DNA of 58,390 nt from Bacillus altitudinis 41KF2b. Its GTDB lineage: Bacteria; Bacillota; Bacilli; Bacillales; Bacillaceae. The notes under the pieces were generated by a model. It had not been told where the DNA came from, did not search any database, and worked only from the letters and a program-made list of their open reading frames with translations. Positions within the stretch are counted from its first letter, which is position 1. The number at the start of each line of letters is the position of its first letter. Shown piece by piece: positions 40,166 through 48,649 of this stretch. The position numbers and the translations under genes were made by a program. The stretch lies in contig NZ_ASJC01000013.1 in NCBI RefSeq assembly GCF_000691145.1, positions 1 to 58,390 on the forward strand, in the 5' to 3' direction.

Positions 40166-41431
40166 TTATTTGGAGTGATTCGCTTTAATTTGCGAGTCGA
40201 TTTGTTTGACCGCATCATCAAATGCCTTTTTCACATCGGTACGGCCGGTCGCAATCAGTCCTAATGCACTGTCAATCGGCTTCCACACCTCTGCCATCTC
40301 TGGATTGTTCGGTGTCAGCGTGGCATATTTCGTTTGCTTTGAAACAGCATCCGCATTAGCGTTTTCAGTAATGACTGGGTCTTTCATCAGCTTTTTCACT
40401 GGTGGAATTTCCTCTGTGACTTCAAAGCGCTTTTTCGAATTTTTTTCGTTCGTGATAAACTCAACAAATTTCTCGGCAAGTTCTTTATTTTTAGAATAAG
40501 AGGAGACGTTGTAGCTCTTTACACCTAAGAACGAGCTCATATGTTTTCCGTTAGGGAGTGTTGGCAGTTCCGTCACGCCATAGTCGATACCCGCTTCTTT
40601 ATAAGGACCAAATGACCATGGACCAGAAATCACAGCCGCTGCCTTTTTCTCAGTGAATAAGGAATTGAGGACATTGATTCCTTGCTCACCAATGATGCCT
40701 TTCGGGAAAAGTCCTTCGCTAAAGAATGTCTGAATGTATTTTCCGCCTTCGATGGCACCATCGTTATTAAGACCAATATCATTGACGTCATAAGACCCAT
40801 CGTTTTTCTGTTTGAAAATATAGCCACCTGAACCGCCTAATACACTTTGTGCGTAATAAATTTCATCCCACTTCGCAACAAAACCGTATTTCCCGTCCTT
40901 TGTCAGCTTTTTCGAAAGGTCATACCAGCCATCGAGTGTCGTTGGTGCCTTTTTCACAAGGTCTTTGTTATAGAAAAGCACAGTGGTTTCAACGGATTTT
41001 GGCAGGCCATACAGCTTGCCATCTACCGTTTGTGATTGAATCGATTCGTCTGTGAAGGAATTGATCACTTTTTCATCTGGTTTGATTTCTTGTAACAATC
41101 CCTCTGTGACAGCTGATCCAATTTGGTCGTGAGGCATGGTGATGACATCTGGACCAGTGCCGGCTGCGCCATCAAGACGAAGCGCTTCAATTTGGTCGGC
41201 ATATGCTTTTTCGACTACTTTGACTTTCACGTCGTTTTGTTTTTCAAATTCTTTGACAGCGTCTTGAATCCCATCAGACTTTTTGACATCCTCCCACACT
41301 AGCAAGGTCTTTGTACCTGTAGATGCCGGCTGTGTACCGCTTGAATTGTCATCTCCTGGTCCGCATGCTGACAGTAGCAGCACAGCAGTACCAACGACTG
41401 CCGATAATGTCGCCCATTTTCCCTTTTTCAT
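40166..41431 (-). CDS. ganS: Galactooligosaccharide-binding lipoprotein GanS
   Basis: A 421-residue extracellular binding protein. The lipobox VLLLSACGPGDD places the lipid-modified cysteine at residue 23. The rest is a two-lobe sugar-binding fold of the MalE type (DKLYGLPKSVETTVLFYNKD, AVISGPWSFGPYKEAG). First gene of the gan operon (older name cycB). Confidence 0.92.
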   Translation of the reverse strand: MKKGKWATLSAVVGTAVLLLSACGPGDDNSSGTQPASTGTKTLLVWEDVKKSDGIQDAVKEFEKQNDVKVKVVEKAYADQIEALRLDGAAGTGPDVITMPHDQIGSAVTEGLLQEIKPDEKVINSFTDESIQSQTVDGKLYGLPKSVETTVLFYNKDLVKKAPTTLDGWYDLSKKLTKDGKYGFVAKWDEIYYAQSVLGGSGGYIFKQKNDGSYDVNDIGLNNDGAIEGGKYIQTFFSEGLFPKGIIGEQGINVLNSLFTEKKAAAVISGPWSFGPYKEAGIDYGVTELPTLPNGKHMSSFLGVKSYNVSSYSKNKELAEKFVEFITNEKNSKKRFEVTEEIPPVKKLMKDPVITENANADAVSKQTKYATLTPNNPEMAEVWKPIDSALGLIATGRTDVKKAFDDAVKQIDSQIKANHSK

Positions 41432-41465
41432 TCGTAATCCCCTCTCGTTCTTTTTTCACAGATGA

Positions 41466-41483
41466 TAAGAAAACGCTTTCTTA
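41466..41483. promoter_or_regulatory. CcpA (cre) site before ganS
   Basis: TAAGAAAACGCTTTCTTA is a nearly perfect cre palindrome just downstream of the -10 box, a roadblock position for glucose repression. Confidence 0.75.
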
Positions 41484-41488
41484 ATGTG

Positions 41489-41517
41489 AGAATATCAACT
41501 TGAGTAAAAAAAGTAAA
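41489..41517 (-). promoter_or_regulatory. Promoter of the gan operon
   Basis: On the minus strand TTTACT and TATTCT are separated by 17 bp. The -35 overlaps the A/T-rich inverted repeats thought to bind GanR, and the cre site follows the -10. Confidence 0.55.
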
Positions 41518-41554
41518 CACATTTTATTAAATTTATTAAGTAAAATTTTTTACT
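41505..41554. promoter_or_regulatory. Candidate GanR operator region
   Basis: Repeated AGTAAA-type blocks with inverted partners (AGTAAAATTTTTTACT at 41539-41554, AAGTAAACACATTTTATTAAA at 41511-41531). A related block, TTAGTAAATATTTTTATTAA, lies upstream of ganR at about 42654. Binding is inferred from the shared motif. Confidence 0.45.
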
Positions 41555-41603
41555 GAAATAAAGAGAAAAGAAGCCCACCACATACGGCAGGCCTTCCAGC
41601 TGT

Positions 41604-42599
41604 TTATATCGTGCTTTTCCGAAAGACAGGATCTGAGGCAATCAGCACGGTTTTTGGTAATGTTCTGCCATCAACAAGTCTTTCTAAAAGTAAATCGACA
41701 GCTGTCTCGCAAAGTAAAGAGGTATGGATGTGATAAGTTGTGAGCGGTGGTGACACATATTGAGAGACGTGAATATCGTTGATACTAAAGACACTCACTC
41801 GATTTGGTAAAGAAAAACCGCGTTCATTTAATGCTTGTAAACAGCCTATCGCAAGAGGATCACTTGCGACACAAAAAGCGGTTGGCAGGTGATCACCGAG
41901 CTCGTCGATCGCCTTCATCATCAATGAATAGCCTTCATCTACAGAGAAATGGTGACCGATATAGACCAATTGTTCATCCAGTTTGTTGTGTGCTGTCGTG
42001 TACTGGCGGAAGGTCGTTTCACGAATATCTGGAATCCGCCTATTTGTATTGAGATCAAGATCTGTCCCGCCAATAAATCCGATGGATGTGTGCTGTTTCT
42101 CGATAAAAGAATCAATAATCTTTTCTACAATTCGTTTCAGGTTTGGTTTCACAGAATCAAAGCGGTCTTCATCTGGTGATGTATCAATAAAGACGATATG
42201 TTTTGTGATCGCATATAATTGATCCAGCTCAGTTTTTTTAAATCGACCGATGGCGATGATGCCTTCTGTAGAAGGATCAATAGAATGAAGACCATCAGAT
42301 GGGTTGTAAGCGGTAACATTTAAGCTTCGGGTATTGGTGAGTTCCTCGATGCCTAGACGAATGGATTTAAAATAAATATCTTCAAGCTCTTCTTTTTCAG
42401 TCATCCAATAGAGAAAGGCAATTTTTTTTAGTGAATGTTTGAATGTCTTTTTTTGATAGGACAAAGCTTCTGCTGCCGCGTATACTCTCTCACGTGTTTG
42501 ATTTGTAACAGATAGGTTGGGATCTTGGTTCAATACGCGAGACACGGTGGCGATGGATAATCCGGCTTTTTCCGCAATGTCCTTTATTTTAGCTGCCAA
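41604..42599 (-). CDS. ganR: LacI-family repressor of the gan operon
   Basis: A 331-residue repressor starting at TTG 42599, 7 bases after GGAGGTG. Helix-turn-helix: AAKIKDIAEKAGLSIATVSR, then NQDPNLSVTNQTRERVYAAA. Effector domain has SVFSINDIHVSQYVSPPLTT. In B. subtilis GanR represses ganSPQAB and is released by galactobiose. It lies directly upstream on the same strand with its own promoter and no large gap. Confidence 0.9.
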   Translation of the reverse strand: MAAKIKDIAEKAGLSIATVSRVLNQDPNLSVTNQTRERVYAAAEALSYQKKTFKHSLKKIAFLYWMTEKEELEDIYFKSIRLGIEELTNTRSLNVTAYNPSDGLHSIDPSTEGIIAIGRFKKTELDQLYAITKHIVFIDTSPDEDRFDSVKPNLKRIVEKIIDSFIEKQHTSIGFIGGTDLDLNTNRRIPDIRETTFRQYTTAHNKLDEQLVYIGHHFSVDEGYSLMMKAIDELGDHLPTAFCVASDPLAIGCLQALNERGFSLPNRVSVFSINDIHVSQYVSPPLTTYHIHTSLLCETAVDLLLERLVDGRTLPKTVLIASDPVFRKSTI

Positions 42600-42770
42600 G
42601 TCAGCACCTCCTATAGAAAATATCTCCTTTCAGTATAGAGTCTTTAAAAAAATTAGTAAATATTTTTATTAAATTGATTGGTTTAGGCTGTTCTTTACGA
42701 GTTGGAAAGGAATTAGTAAGATATATGTATTGAAGATGTAGGATTAAGATTTCTGATAGGAGAGGGACAG

Positions 42771-43670
42771 ATGTATTATGATGCACTGAAGACATTTGTG
42801 ACAGTGGTAGAAGAGAAAAACTTTACAAAAGCAGCTCAGAAGCTGCGGATTTCTCAACCGAGTGTCAGTCTTCACATTAAGAACTTGGAGCAGGAATTTC
42901 AGACGGTTCTGCTTAATCGTTCGCCAAAGCAATTAACGGTGACGCCAACTGGGGATATGCTGTACCATCGATCAAAACAAATCATTCGTTTATATGAACA
43001 GGCGAAGCAGGATATTTATGAGCATCATCATCTGGCACGAGGGAAGCTCACGATTGGAGCGAGTTTTACCATTGGGGAGTATGTGCTGCCGCAAATCTTG
43101 GCACAATTTCATCAGCTTTATCCGCATGTTGATATTGAGGTAGTTATTGATAATACAGAGGCGATTGCCAGACATGTTCGCTTATTCCATGTCGACATCG
43201 GACTGATCGAAGGACAAACCAATGACAAAGAACTCTCTGTAGAAACGTTTCTAGAGGATGAATTGTATATCGTTGCACCATTAGACCATCCGTTTGCAAA
43301 GAAAAAGGATGTCACCATTGATCAATTGCAAAATGAAACATGGATCACAAGAGAAGAAGGATCTGGGACAGGAGAATACTTACAGCACGTCCTGAAATCA
43401 AATGGACTGAAAGCGCGAACCTTTGTGACATTTAGCAGCAATCAAGCGATTAAAGAAGCTGTCATTCATGGAATGGGGCTGTCTGTTTTATCTAAATATG
43501 TGCTCCAGCGGGGCAGCATTGGCGGGGAATTGGCTGTCATTTCTGTGAGGGGAATGGACTTTAAACGGACATTTTCCTATGTTGAATCCCCGATGACAGG
43601 TGGGAATAAGAATAAGGAATTGCTTGTTGAGTTGTTGAGAAAAGAGAGAAAAGACGCTTCTCCGCAGTAG
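42771..43670 (+). CDS. LysR family regulator, CysL/YwfK-like
   Basis: A 299-residue regulator. Helix-turn-helix in the first 60 residues: ALKTFVTVVEEKNFTKAAQ, then KLRISQPSVSLHIKNLEQEF. The effector domain starts near residue 90 (GKLTIGASFTIGEYVLPQIL). It matches what I remember of B. subtilis CysL (YwfK), activator of the sulfite reductase genes cysJI, and the YeiE group. cysJI is not in this window, so the target is unproven. Divergent from ganR. Confidence 0.82.
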   Translation: MYYDALKTFVTVVEEKNFTKAAQKLRISQPSVSLHIKNLEQEFQTVLLNRSPKQLTVTPTGDMLYHRSKQIIRLYEQAKQDIYEHHHLARGKLTIGASFTIGEYVLPQILAQFHQLYPHVDIEVVIDNTEAIARHVRLFHVDIGLIEGQTNDKELSVETFLEDELYIVAPLDHPFAKKKDVTIDQLQNETWITREEGSGTGEYLQHVLKSNGLKARTFVTFSSNQAIKEAVIHGMGLSVLSKYVLQRGSIGGELAVISVRGMDFKRTFSYVESPMTGGNKNKELLVELLRKERKDASPQ

Positions 43671-43687
43671 GAGAAACGTCTTTTTTT
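43650..43687. terminator. Bidirectional terminator
   Basis: AAAGACGCTTCTCC and GGAGAAACGTCTTT (one mismatch) followed by T-run, between convergent lysR-type and membrane-protein genes. Confidence 0.8.
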
Positions 43688-45362
43688 ATAATCCTTTGAT
43701 GTTGATTTCATCGACTGGTAGGAAAATCTCACCTGTATCTGTGTACTTCATGATGACTTGATCCCCTTCTTTTAAATAAATAATAAGAGGCTCTTTTTCA
43801 GAAGACATCGTGTAGTTTTTCCCATCGTCTAGTAAGAAGGTGACGGTTGTATAATCACCGGTCTTTTCCTTATACACCCTCTTCACTTTACCTGTTGACT
43901 CTTTCTTTTCTTGCTTCGATGAACTATTGACGGTACCGCCGCCTTTTTGAAGAGCTGTTTTATAGGCTCTTAGTGCTTCGTTTGGTGTAGAAGCATATGC
44001 GGCGATTTCAGGATTGGCTGCCGAAACAATAAAGTAGTTTTGCAGGAACCCGTTTGAATCGAGAACAGGTGTAAGCCAGCTAGCTTCCCCATAGAAATTA
44101 TAAAGAATCGGCATGCGGCCCTTCCATTTCTTCTCGATAAATCGTTTCTCAATAATTTGCAAAGCTCCCTGTGAATCCATGTAGGATTCTTCAAGATTAC
44201 CCGTATAATACGTGGCTTTTCCTGTTCGGGCATTTGTTAGTGCATACCCGAGCATGGAATCAACGCCCTCTTTTGGACTGGTGAAATCTGTGAAGTAATA
44301 CATATCCCCTTTTGAATCAAACACCGGACTTACATTGGCTTCAGTCCCCTCATCAGAAGGCAGCTTCACATCTGATTTTCCAAACATACTGTTCCAGAAA
44401 CCATGAACATAGTTGCCGAAGTAACTATTTTGCAGACTGACGGCCTCTGGTGACACAGCGCCATCAATAAAGGCTGGTACTTTGTCTAAGGAATATTTCT
44501 TCGTTTCACCCGTTTTGGCATCCACAACAACTACACCGGAAGCTTTAAACCCGTTTCGTGCAGAGATGAAATCTCCAAATGTTTGGATGTAATAAGGCTT
44601 GCCATCATCATTGATCTCGAGCTGCGTGTCTCCATAGAAAATCAAATCTGGGTACTGAAGACGGATATGCCGCTCAATTTCCTTATTGAAATAGGAAGAA
44701 GGCGTATAGACCATCTCGGTTTTCACAAACTTTGGATTGGCAGATGAGTCGGTCGCACTTAATGTAAAGTAACCCGGTGTGCTACCAGAACGAATCCATT
44801 TAAAGAAATCGGAGAACTCGACGGGGGCGATATACACATACTCACCATTGACCTTCTGAATTTGCAAGCTGCCAAGCTCGTAGTAACTCGTGTTTGGCAC
44901 CTGTCCGAACGATTTCTTCATCTTATTGCGAGCAAATTGCGGTGGTACACTCGCAGGTGTTTCTGTCTCATCGAACGCTTTGATTTCGACTTTTTGCTCC
45001 ATCTTAGACACGTCGAATTTCTCATTTGCATTAAATAGAAAAGCGGTTGCCATATAAACACCGAGCAGCAATAAAATGAGAAATAATACGCCCTTGATCT
45101 TCCGCTCCAATCCCACTGATAAAAAGGCACCTGCTGCTGTCACAACAAGTCCAATGAGCCACAGTGATGATGGGTTGCGGTCTAAATTGGTGATGTAGTA
45201 GAAGCCGAAAATCCCGATGATAAACAGCAGTGCCAGTCCCGCAATCCACATAAGCGGCACCTGTTGTTCAGTTCCTTTCTTTCTAACGATTAACCTGAGT
45301 GGTGTGAGCAAAAGGGTCAGGACAAGACCGATCACAACCGAAAATAACAACATATATCCCAC
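43686..45362 (-). CDS. Large membrane protein with extracellular domain, unknown function
   Basis: A 558-residue protein starting at GTG 45362 after AAAGGAG; the longer frame has no ribosome binding site. Four hydrophobic segments in the first 120 residues, then a large outside domain rich in aromatic residues (about 130-500) and a C-terminal small beta domain (VKRVYKEKTGDYTTVTFLLDDG ending DEINIKGL) that looks like an OB-fold or barrel. No family recognised. It follows the lipase-like toxin genes on the same strand after a gap of about 80 bp and might belong to that module. Confidence 0.7.
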   Translation of the reverse strand: MGYMLLFSVVIGLVLTLLLTPLRLIVRKKGTEQQVPLMWIAGLALLFIIGIFGFYYITNLDRNPSSLWLIGLVVTAAGAFLSVGLERKIKGVLFLILLLLGVYMATAFLFNANEKFDVSKMEQKVEIKAFDETETPASVPPQFARNKMKKSFGQVPNTSYYELGSLQIQKVNGEYVYIAPVEFSDFFKWIRSGSTPGYFTLSATDSSANPKFVKTEMVYTPSSYFNKEIERHIRLQYPDLIFYGDTQLEINDDGKPYYIQTFGDFISARNGFKASGVVVVDAKTGETKKYSLDKVPAFIDGAVSPEAVSLQNSYFGNYVHGFWNSMFGKSDVKLPSDEGTEANVSPVFDSKGDMYYFTDFTSPKEGVDSMLGYALTNARTGKATYYTGNLEESYMDSQGALQIIEKRFIEKKWKGRMPILYNFYGEASWLTPVLDSNGFLQNYFIVSAANPEIAAYASTPNEALRAYKTALQKGGGTVNSSSKQEKKESTGKVKRVYKEKTGDYTTVTFLLDDGKNYTMSSEKEPLIIYLKEGDQVIMKYTDTGEIFLPVDEINIKGL

Positions 45363-45444
45363 AAACAGATCTCCTTTCAAATCAATCACTCTTTTAGTAT
45401 ATACGAGTGAGACGGGGAAAAGATTCACCGGATGACAGGTTCAT

Positions 45445-45855
45445 TTAAATGCCGATCGAGTCGATGGCGGATTGAACATCTTCTTTCAGTTCAAAAAATG
45501 TGAGTCTTTGTTCGATTTTTTCGATTAAGGCGTCAATGGCTTCACCTGACATATGGGTTTGGATGTTCCTTTGATGTTTGTACACGTTAATCAGAAGGTC
45601 ATCAATCAGATCTACTATTTTTTTGGCTTCTTGGCGATCCTCTGCAAATTCATTTTGAAGTTGATGCCGGATGGCTCTGATCAGCGCTGTTTTCTGTTCT
45701 TCTTTGATCTTTGCCTTCAAAGCAGCCAGCTCTGCTGGTGTCATGTCTTCCGTGTTAAAGTTTGCTTGAGAGAAGATGGAGCTAGATGTATGCGTATCTG
45801 TGACTCTCTGCAAAAAACGATCTGCGTCTGTTGGTTGTTTCTTTGAAAATTCCAT
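45445..45855 (-). CDS. Small helical partner protein of the lipase-like toxin
   Basis: A 136-residue protein starting after AAGGAG, 12 bp behind the lipase gene. Mostly helical, charged, without signal peptide or membrane segment (MTPAELAALKAKIKEEQKTA, then KKIVDLIDDLLINVYKHQ). Type VII substrates of the LXG group need small helical partner (Lap) proteins for export; position and shape fit such a role, though it lacks a clear WXG motif. An adaptor or chaperone is the alternative. Confidence 0.5.
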   Translation of the reverse strand: MEFSKKQPTDADRFLQRVTDTHTSSSIFSQANFNTEDMTPAELAALKAKIKEEQKTALIRAIRHQLQNEFAEDRQEAKKIVDLIDDLLINVYKHQRNIQTHMSGEAIDALIEKIEQRLTFFELKEDVQSAIDSIGI

Positions 45856-45867
45856 TTGTCGTACTCC

Positions 45868-47352
45868 TTAAGAAATCCCCATATTCTTGGCAAGGGTTGT
45901 ATCTGCATCGTGGTATTGTTTTCCTAGCTGGCTCATATCATCTGATATTGAGTCCATCCACCTTTTCATATCCATCGCATGATCAATCGCTGCATCATAC
46001 TTTTTGACCGAATAGAACTCATTTTCAAGACCCTCTGTTTTTAAGTGGCGAATGACAGCATCCACATCTGAAGCCGTCAGCTGGTCATACGAACCAAAAC
46101 CGACAATTTGTTTGTATCTTGAACGAACGCGTTCCACCGATTGATCCACTTTGTCATCGAGTTTCTCAATTTTGCGAATGATTTGCTGCATATGGTGCTC
46201 GGCATATGTGGAGAATGTACGACCTGTGTTCATGAGAACATGCGACTTGATTAAAATCGCTACCACACTTTGCGGGTGAACATTTGATTGGCTCAATTGA
46301 TGTAACATGGCGGCAGTGAGAGAAGGGTTTTTTCTCAACATATCATCAATGGTTTGAACGGAGCCATCTGACGAAAAGGAATACCGGTCTAAGCCATGGC
46401 TGCCGGCGAGGGCTTCAAGAAATAAATTCGCATCAAGTGAAGGATTCACACTCATTGCCCGATTGAGGAGATTTTTCATAAATTGGACGGCTTTTGAGGA
46501 GTCCTCAGTGTAATCGACGCCTTCAGGTAAAGCGGCATCATACATCACTTTCACACGACCGATTTCTGTCGTATGACGATTTAAGAGAGATAGCCCGTCA
46601 TTGAGATTGATATATTCTGTTAATCTATTGCGGTAATCACCTTTTAATGCTTTGGCTTGCAGACCATCCGATAGATTTGGGTAAATATTCGGATTCTCAA
46701 AGGTGACCCCGCCTTTAATAAAATCATTTTTGACAAGAACATAAGAAGCATTTGACCCGCCAAGTGAATGCCCTGTCACATACATCTTCGCATTCGGCAT
46801 TTTCTTATGGATCTCTTTTGCATACCGGTCCGCCTGCACCATTTGATTCTCTGCGCCGTGTTCAAAAGGGATATTTTTAATCAAATACTTCGTATCTGAA
46901 ATCAACCAATCTTGTACAATCTCATTTGTATAGGTCGTTGTCCCTGTCGTCATCTTCGTCGTGACTTCCTTTGACGTCTCTGACTGGCTAAAAGGAGGAA
47001 GCTTTGTCAAAATGGTAGAAAGAAGATCATCTGACTCTTTTTTTCCATGTTTTTTAATGGTATCTTTATATTGGCCTGCGCCAATCGGTTCTGACCCGCG
47101 GTAGGCGATGACGGCGTTTTTGATTTTGGTGAGGTCTTTGCCTTTACCGGATCGAATAAAGTCATCCTTTGATACCAGAGTTAGTGAGTTAAGCCCTTTT
47201 TCTGTTTCTTTATAGTCAATGACATACATTTTTCTATCATTGCTAATTTCTATTTCTTTATAGTCCTTATAGTTTTTAATAGCATAAGATTTTGTTGATA
47301 TTTCTTTATAGTCTTCGTCAGTAAGCTTAAATCGAGTTGACTTTATGGTCAA
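45868..47352 (-). CDS. Class-3 lipase-like protein, candidate type VII lipase toxin (TslA-like)
   Basis: A 494-residue protein. TTG 47352 is best spaced from AGGAG; GTG 47361 overlaps it. The N-terminal half is an alpha/beta hydrolase: oxyanion region NAVIAYRGSEP, nucleophile in YVTGHSLGGSNASYV (serine near 196), candidate aspartate in YINLNDGLSLLNRH and histidine in GSHGLDRYSF. The C-terminal 170 residues are helical and charged, ending SQLGKQYHDADTTLAKNMGIS. Lipase first and helical export domain last is the reversed arrangement of S. aureus TslA, whose immunity proteins carry DUF1433. Two DUF1433 proteins are encoded divergently next to it. No signal peptide. Substrate presumed phospholipid. 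Confidence 0.72.
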   Translation of the reverse strand: MTIKSTRFKLTDEDYKEISTKSYAIKNYKDYKEIEISNDRKMYVIDYKETEKGLNSLTLVSKDDFIRSGKGKDLTKIKNAVIAYRGSEPIGAGQYKDTIKKHGKKESDDLLSTILTKLPPFSQSETSKEVTTKMTTGTTTYTNEIVQDWLISDTKYLIKNIPFEHGAENQMVQADRYAKEIHKKMPNAKMYVTGHSLGGSNASYVLVKNDFIKGGVTFENPNIYPNLSDGLQAKALKGDYRNRLTEYINLNDGLSLLNRHTTEIGRVKVMYDAALPEGVDYTEDSSKAVQFMKNLLNRAMSVNPSLDANLFLEALAGSHGLDRYSFSSDGSVQTIDDMLRKNPSLTAAMLHQLSQSNVHPQSVVAILIKSHVLMNTGRTFSTYAEHHMQQIIRKIEKLDDKVDQSVERVRSRYKQIVGFGSYDQLTASDVDAVIRHLKTEGLENEFYSVKKYDAAIDHAMDMKRWMDSISDDMSQLGKQYHDADTTLAKNMGIS

Positions 47353-47481
47353 TATTAACACTCCTGTTATCTTTATATTTGGTAATTATATTATGTAGTG
47401 GTATAAATATCTATTTTAGATCTATCGCTTATTATACAAAAAATATCTCTATTATATCAATAAAAGGTGGATATTATTTAA

Positions 47482-47988
47482 ATGAAAAATACAATTAAAA
47501 TTATATGTGTTCTAGTTCTCGTCATAGTTATCTCAGTGATTTTACTTATTCTAGAATTTGACAAGAAAAAAGAATCAAACGATGCGGGAGGAAAAAATAT
47601 CGTGGAAGAAAGAGAAAAGAGTGATCAAGAATTAGCAGAAGAGTTTGCAGAGAAGATGAAACCCAAGATTGAAGAGCACTTACACAAAAGAGATATTCAT
47701 AACTTTATAAAAACCATAACGTTTGAAAAAGATGTGACCATTAACCCAATGGGAGATATTACGATTGATGGTTATGTAAATGATGAACCGGAAAAGTACG
47801 GTTTCTCAGCTTCTTTACAATATAGAGCTAAAAAAATCGGTTCAATGAGTTATGACCCTGATTTATCAGACCGCTTTATAGATTGGGAAGAATATAAAGA
47901 TGAGCCGGAAGTGAAAGAAAATTACCTTAAAAGTTTTACTAAGGAGGAACGTGATCAGTATCTGAGAGACATTGGAGAAAAAGAGTAA
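47482..47988 (+). CDS. DUF1433 membrane-anchored protein, candidate lipase immunity 1
   Basis: A 168-residue protein with an N-terminal membrane segment (IKIICVLVLVIVISVILLIL) and an outside domain. Hallmarks: EFAEKMKPKIEEHLHKRDIH, INPMGDITIDGYVNDE, DPDLSDRFIDWEEYK. This is the DUF1433 pattern of TilA-type immunity lipoproteins, but no lipobox is visible, so a transmembrane anchor is more likely. Paralogue of the next gene. Start ATG after AAAGGTGG. Confidence 0.75.
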   Translation: MKNTIKIICVLVLVIVISVILLILEFDKKKESNDAGGKNIVEEREKSDQELAEEFAEKMKPKIEEHLHKRDIHNFIKTITFEKDVTINPMGDITIDGYVNDEPEKYGFSASLQYRAKKIGSMSYDPDLSDRFIDWEEYKDEPEVKENYLKSFTKEERDQYLRDIGEKE

Positions 47989-48016
47989 AACAGGTACTAG
48001 CCTACCTGTTTTTATT
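47987..48016 (+). terminator. Terminator between the two DUF1433 genes
   Basis: AAAACAGGTA and TACCTGTTTT form a hairpin followed by T-run, so the second copy probably has its own promoter. Confidence 0.75.
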
Positions 48017-48069
48017 TTGCCAAATTCAATAGTCAGCTGATTAAAGTTCATTAAGGAGTTTTGCTTTTT

Positions 48070-48552
48070 ATGAAAAATATCATGAAATTTTCTATCATAA
48101 TTGTGGTCGCCGTCATCTCCGTAACTGTGTTTGTTGTAGAGTACATTCATCAGAGTTTTTCAGATGAAGTAGTGCAAGAGAAAAGCGATCAAGAAAAGGC
48201 CGAAGAATTCGCAGAAAAGATGAAACCAAAAATTGAAGAATATTTACATGAAAAAGATATTCACAATTTTATTAAAACCATCACATTTAAAAAAAATGTA
48301 TCTATAAGCCCTATGGGTTATGTCACAGTTGATGGATATATAAATAACGATGCAGAAAAATATCATTTTTCTGCATCATTAATATACAAAACTAACGAAA
48401 TCGGTTCGATGAGTCATTCCCCTGATTTATCAGATCGTTTTATAGACTGGGATGAATATAAAGATGAACCTAAAGTGAAAGAAAATTTTTTGAATAGTCT
48501 CTCTAAAAAAGAACGTGAACAGTATCTCAACGATATTGGAGAAAAAGAGTAA
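48070..48552 (+). CDS. DUF1433 membrane-anchored protein, candidate lipase immunity 2
   Basis: A 160-residue paralogue of the preceding protein. ATG 48070 is taken as start; TTG 48061 lies too close to AAGGAG. Membrane segment FSIIIVVAVISVTVFVV, then EEFAEKMKPKIEEYLHEKDI, ISPMGYVTVDGYINND and SPDLSDRFIDWDEYK. Both copies keep the same C-terminus (YL.DIGEKE). Tandem diverged immunity genes are typical where a toxin has variable forms. Confidence 0.75.
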   Translation: MKNIMKFSIIIVVAVISVTVFVVEYIHQSFSDEVVQEKSDQEKAEEFAEKMKPKIEEYLHEKDIHNFIKTITFKKNVSISPMGYVTVDGYINNDAEKYHFSASLIYKTNEIGSMSHSPDLSDRFIDWDEYKDEPKVKENFLNSLSKKEREQYLNDIGEKE

Positions 48553-48649
48553 AAAATATCCGTTATCAATTTGTTCCCTATAAATGATGACTAAAGTAAT
48601 ATGCTATTAATCAATAAAAACACTTTCATTTAAAGGAGAGCTTTCAAAC

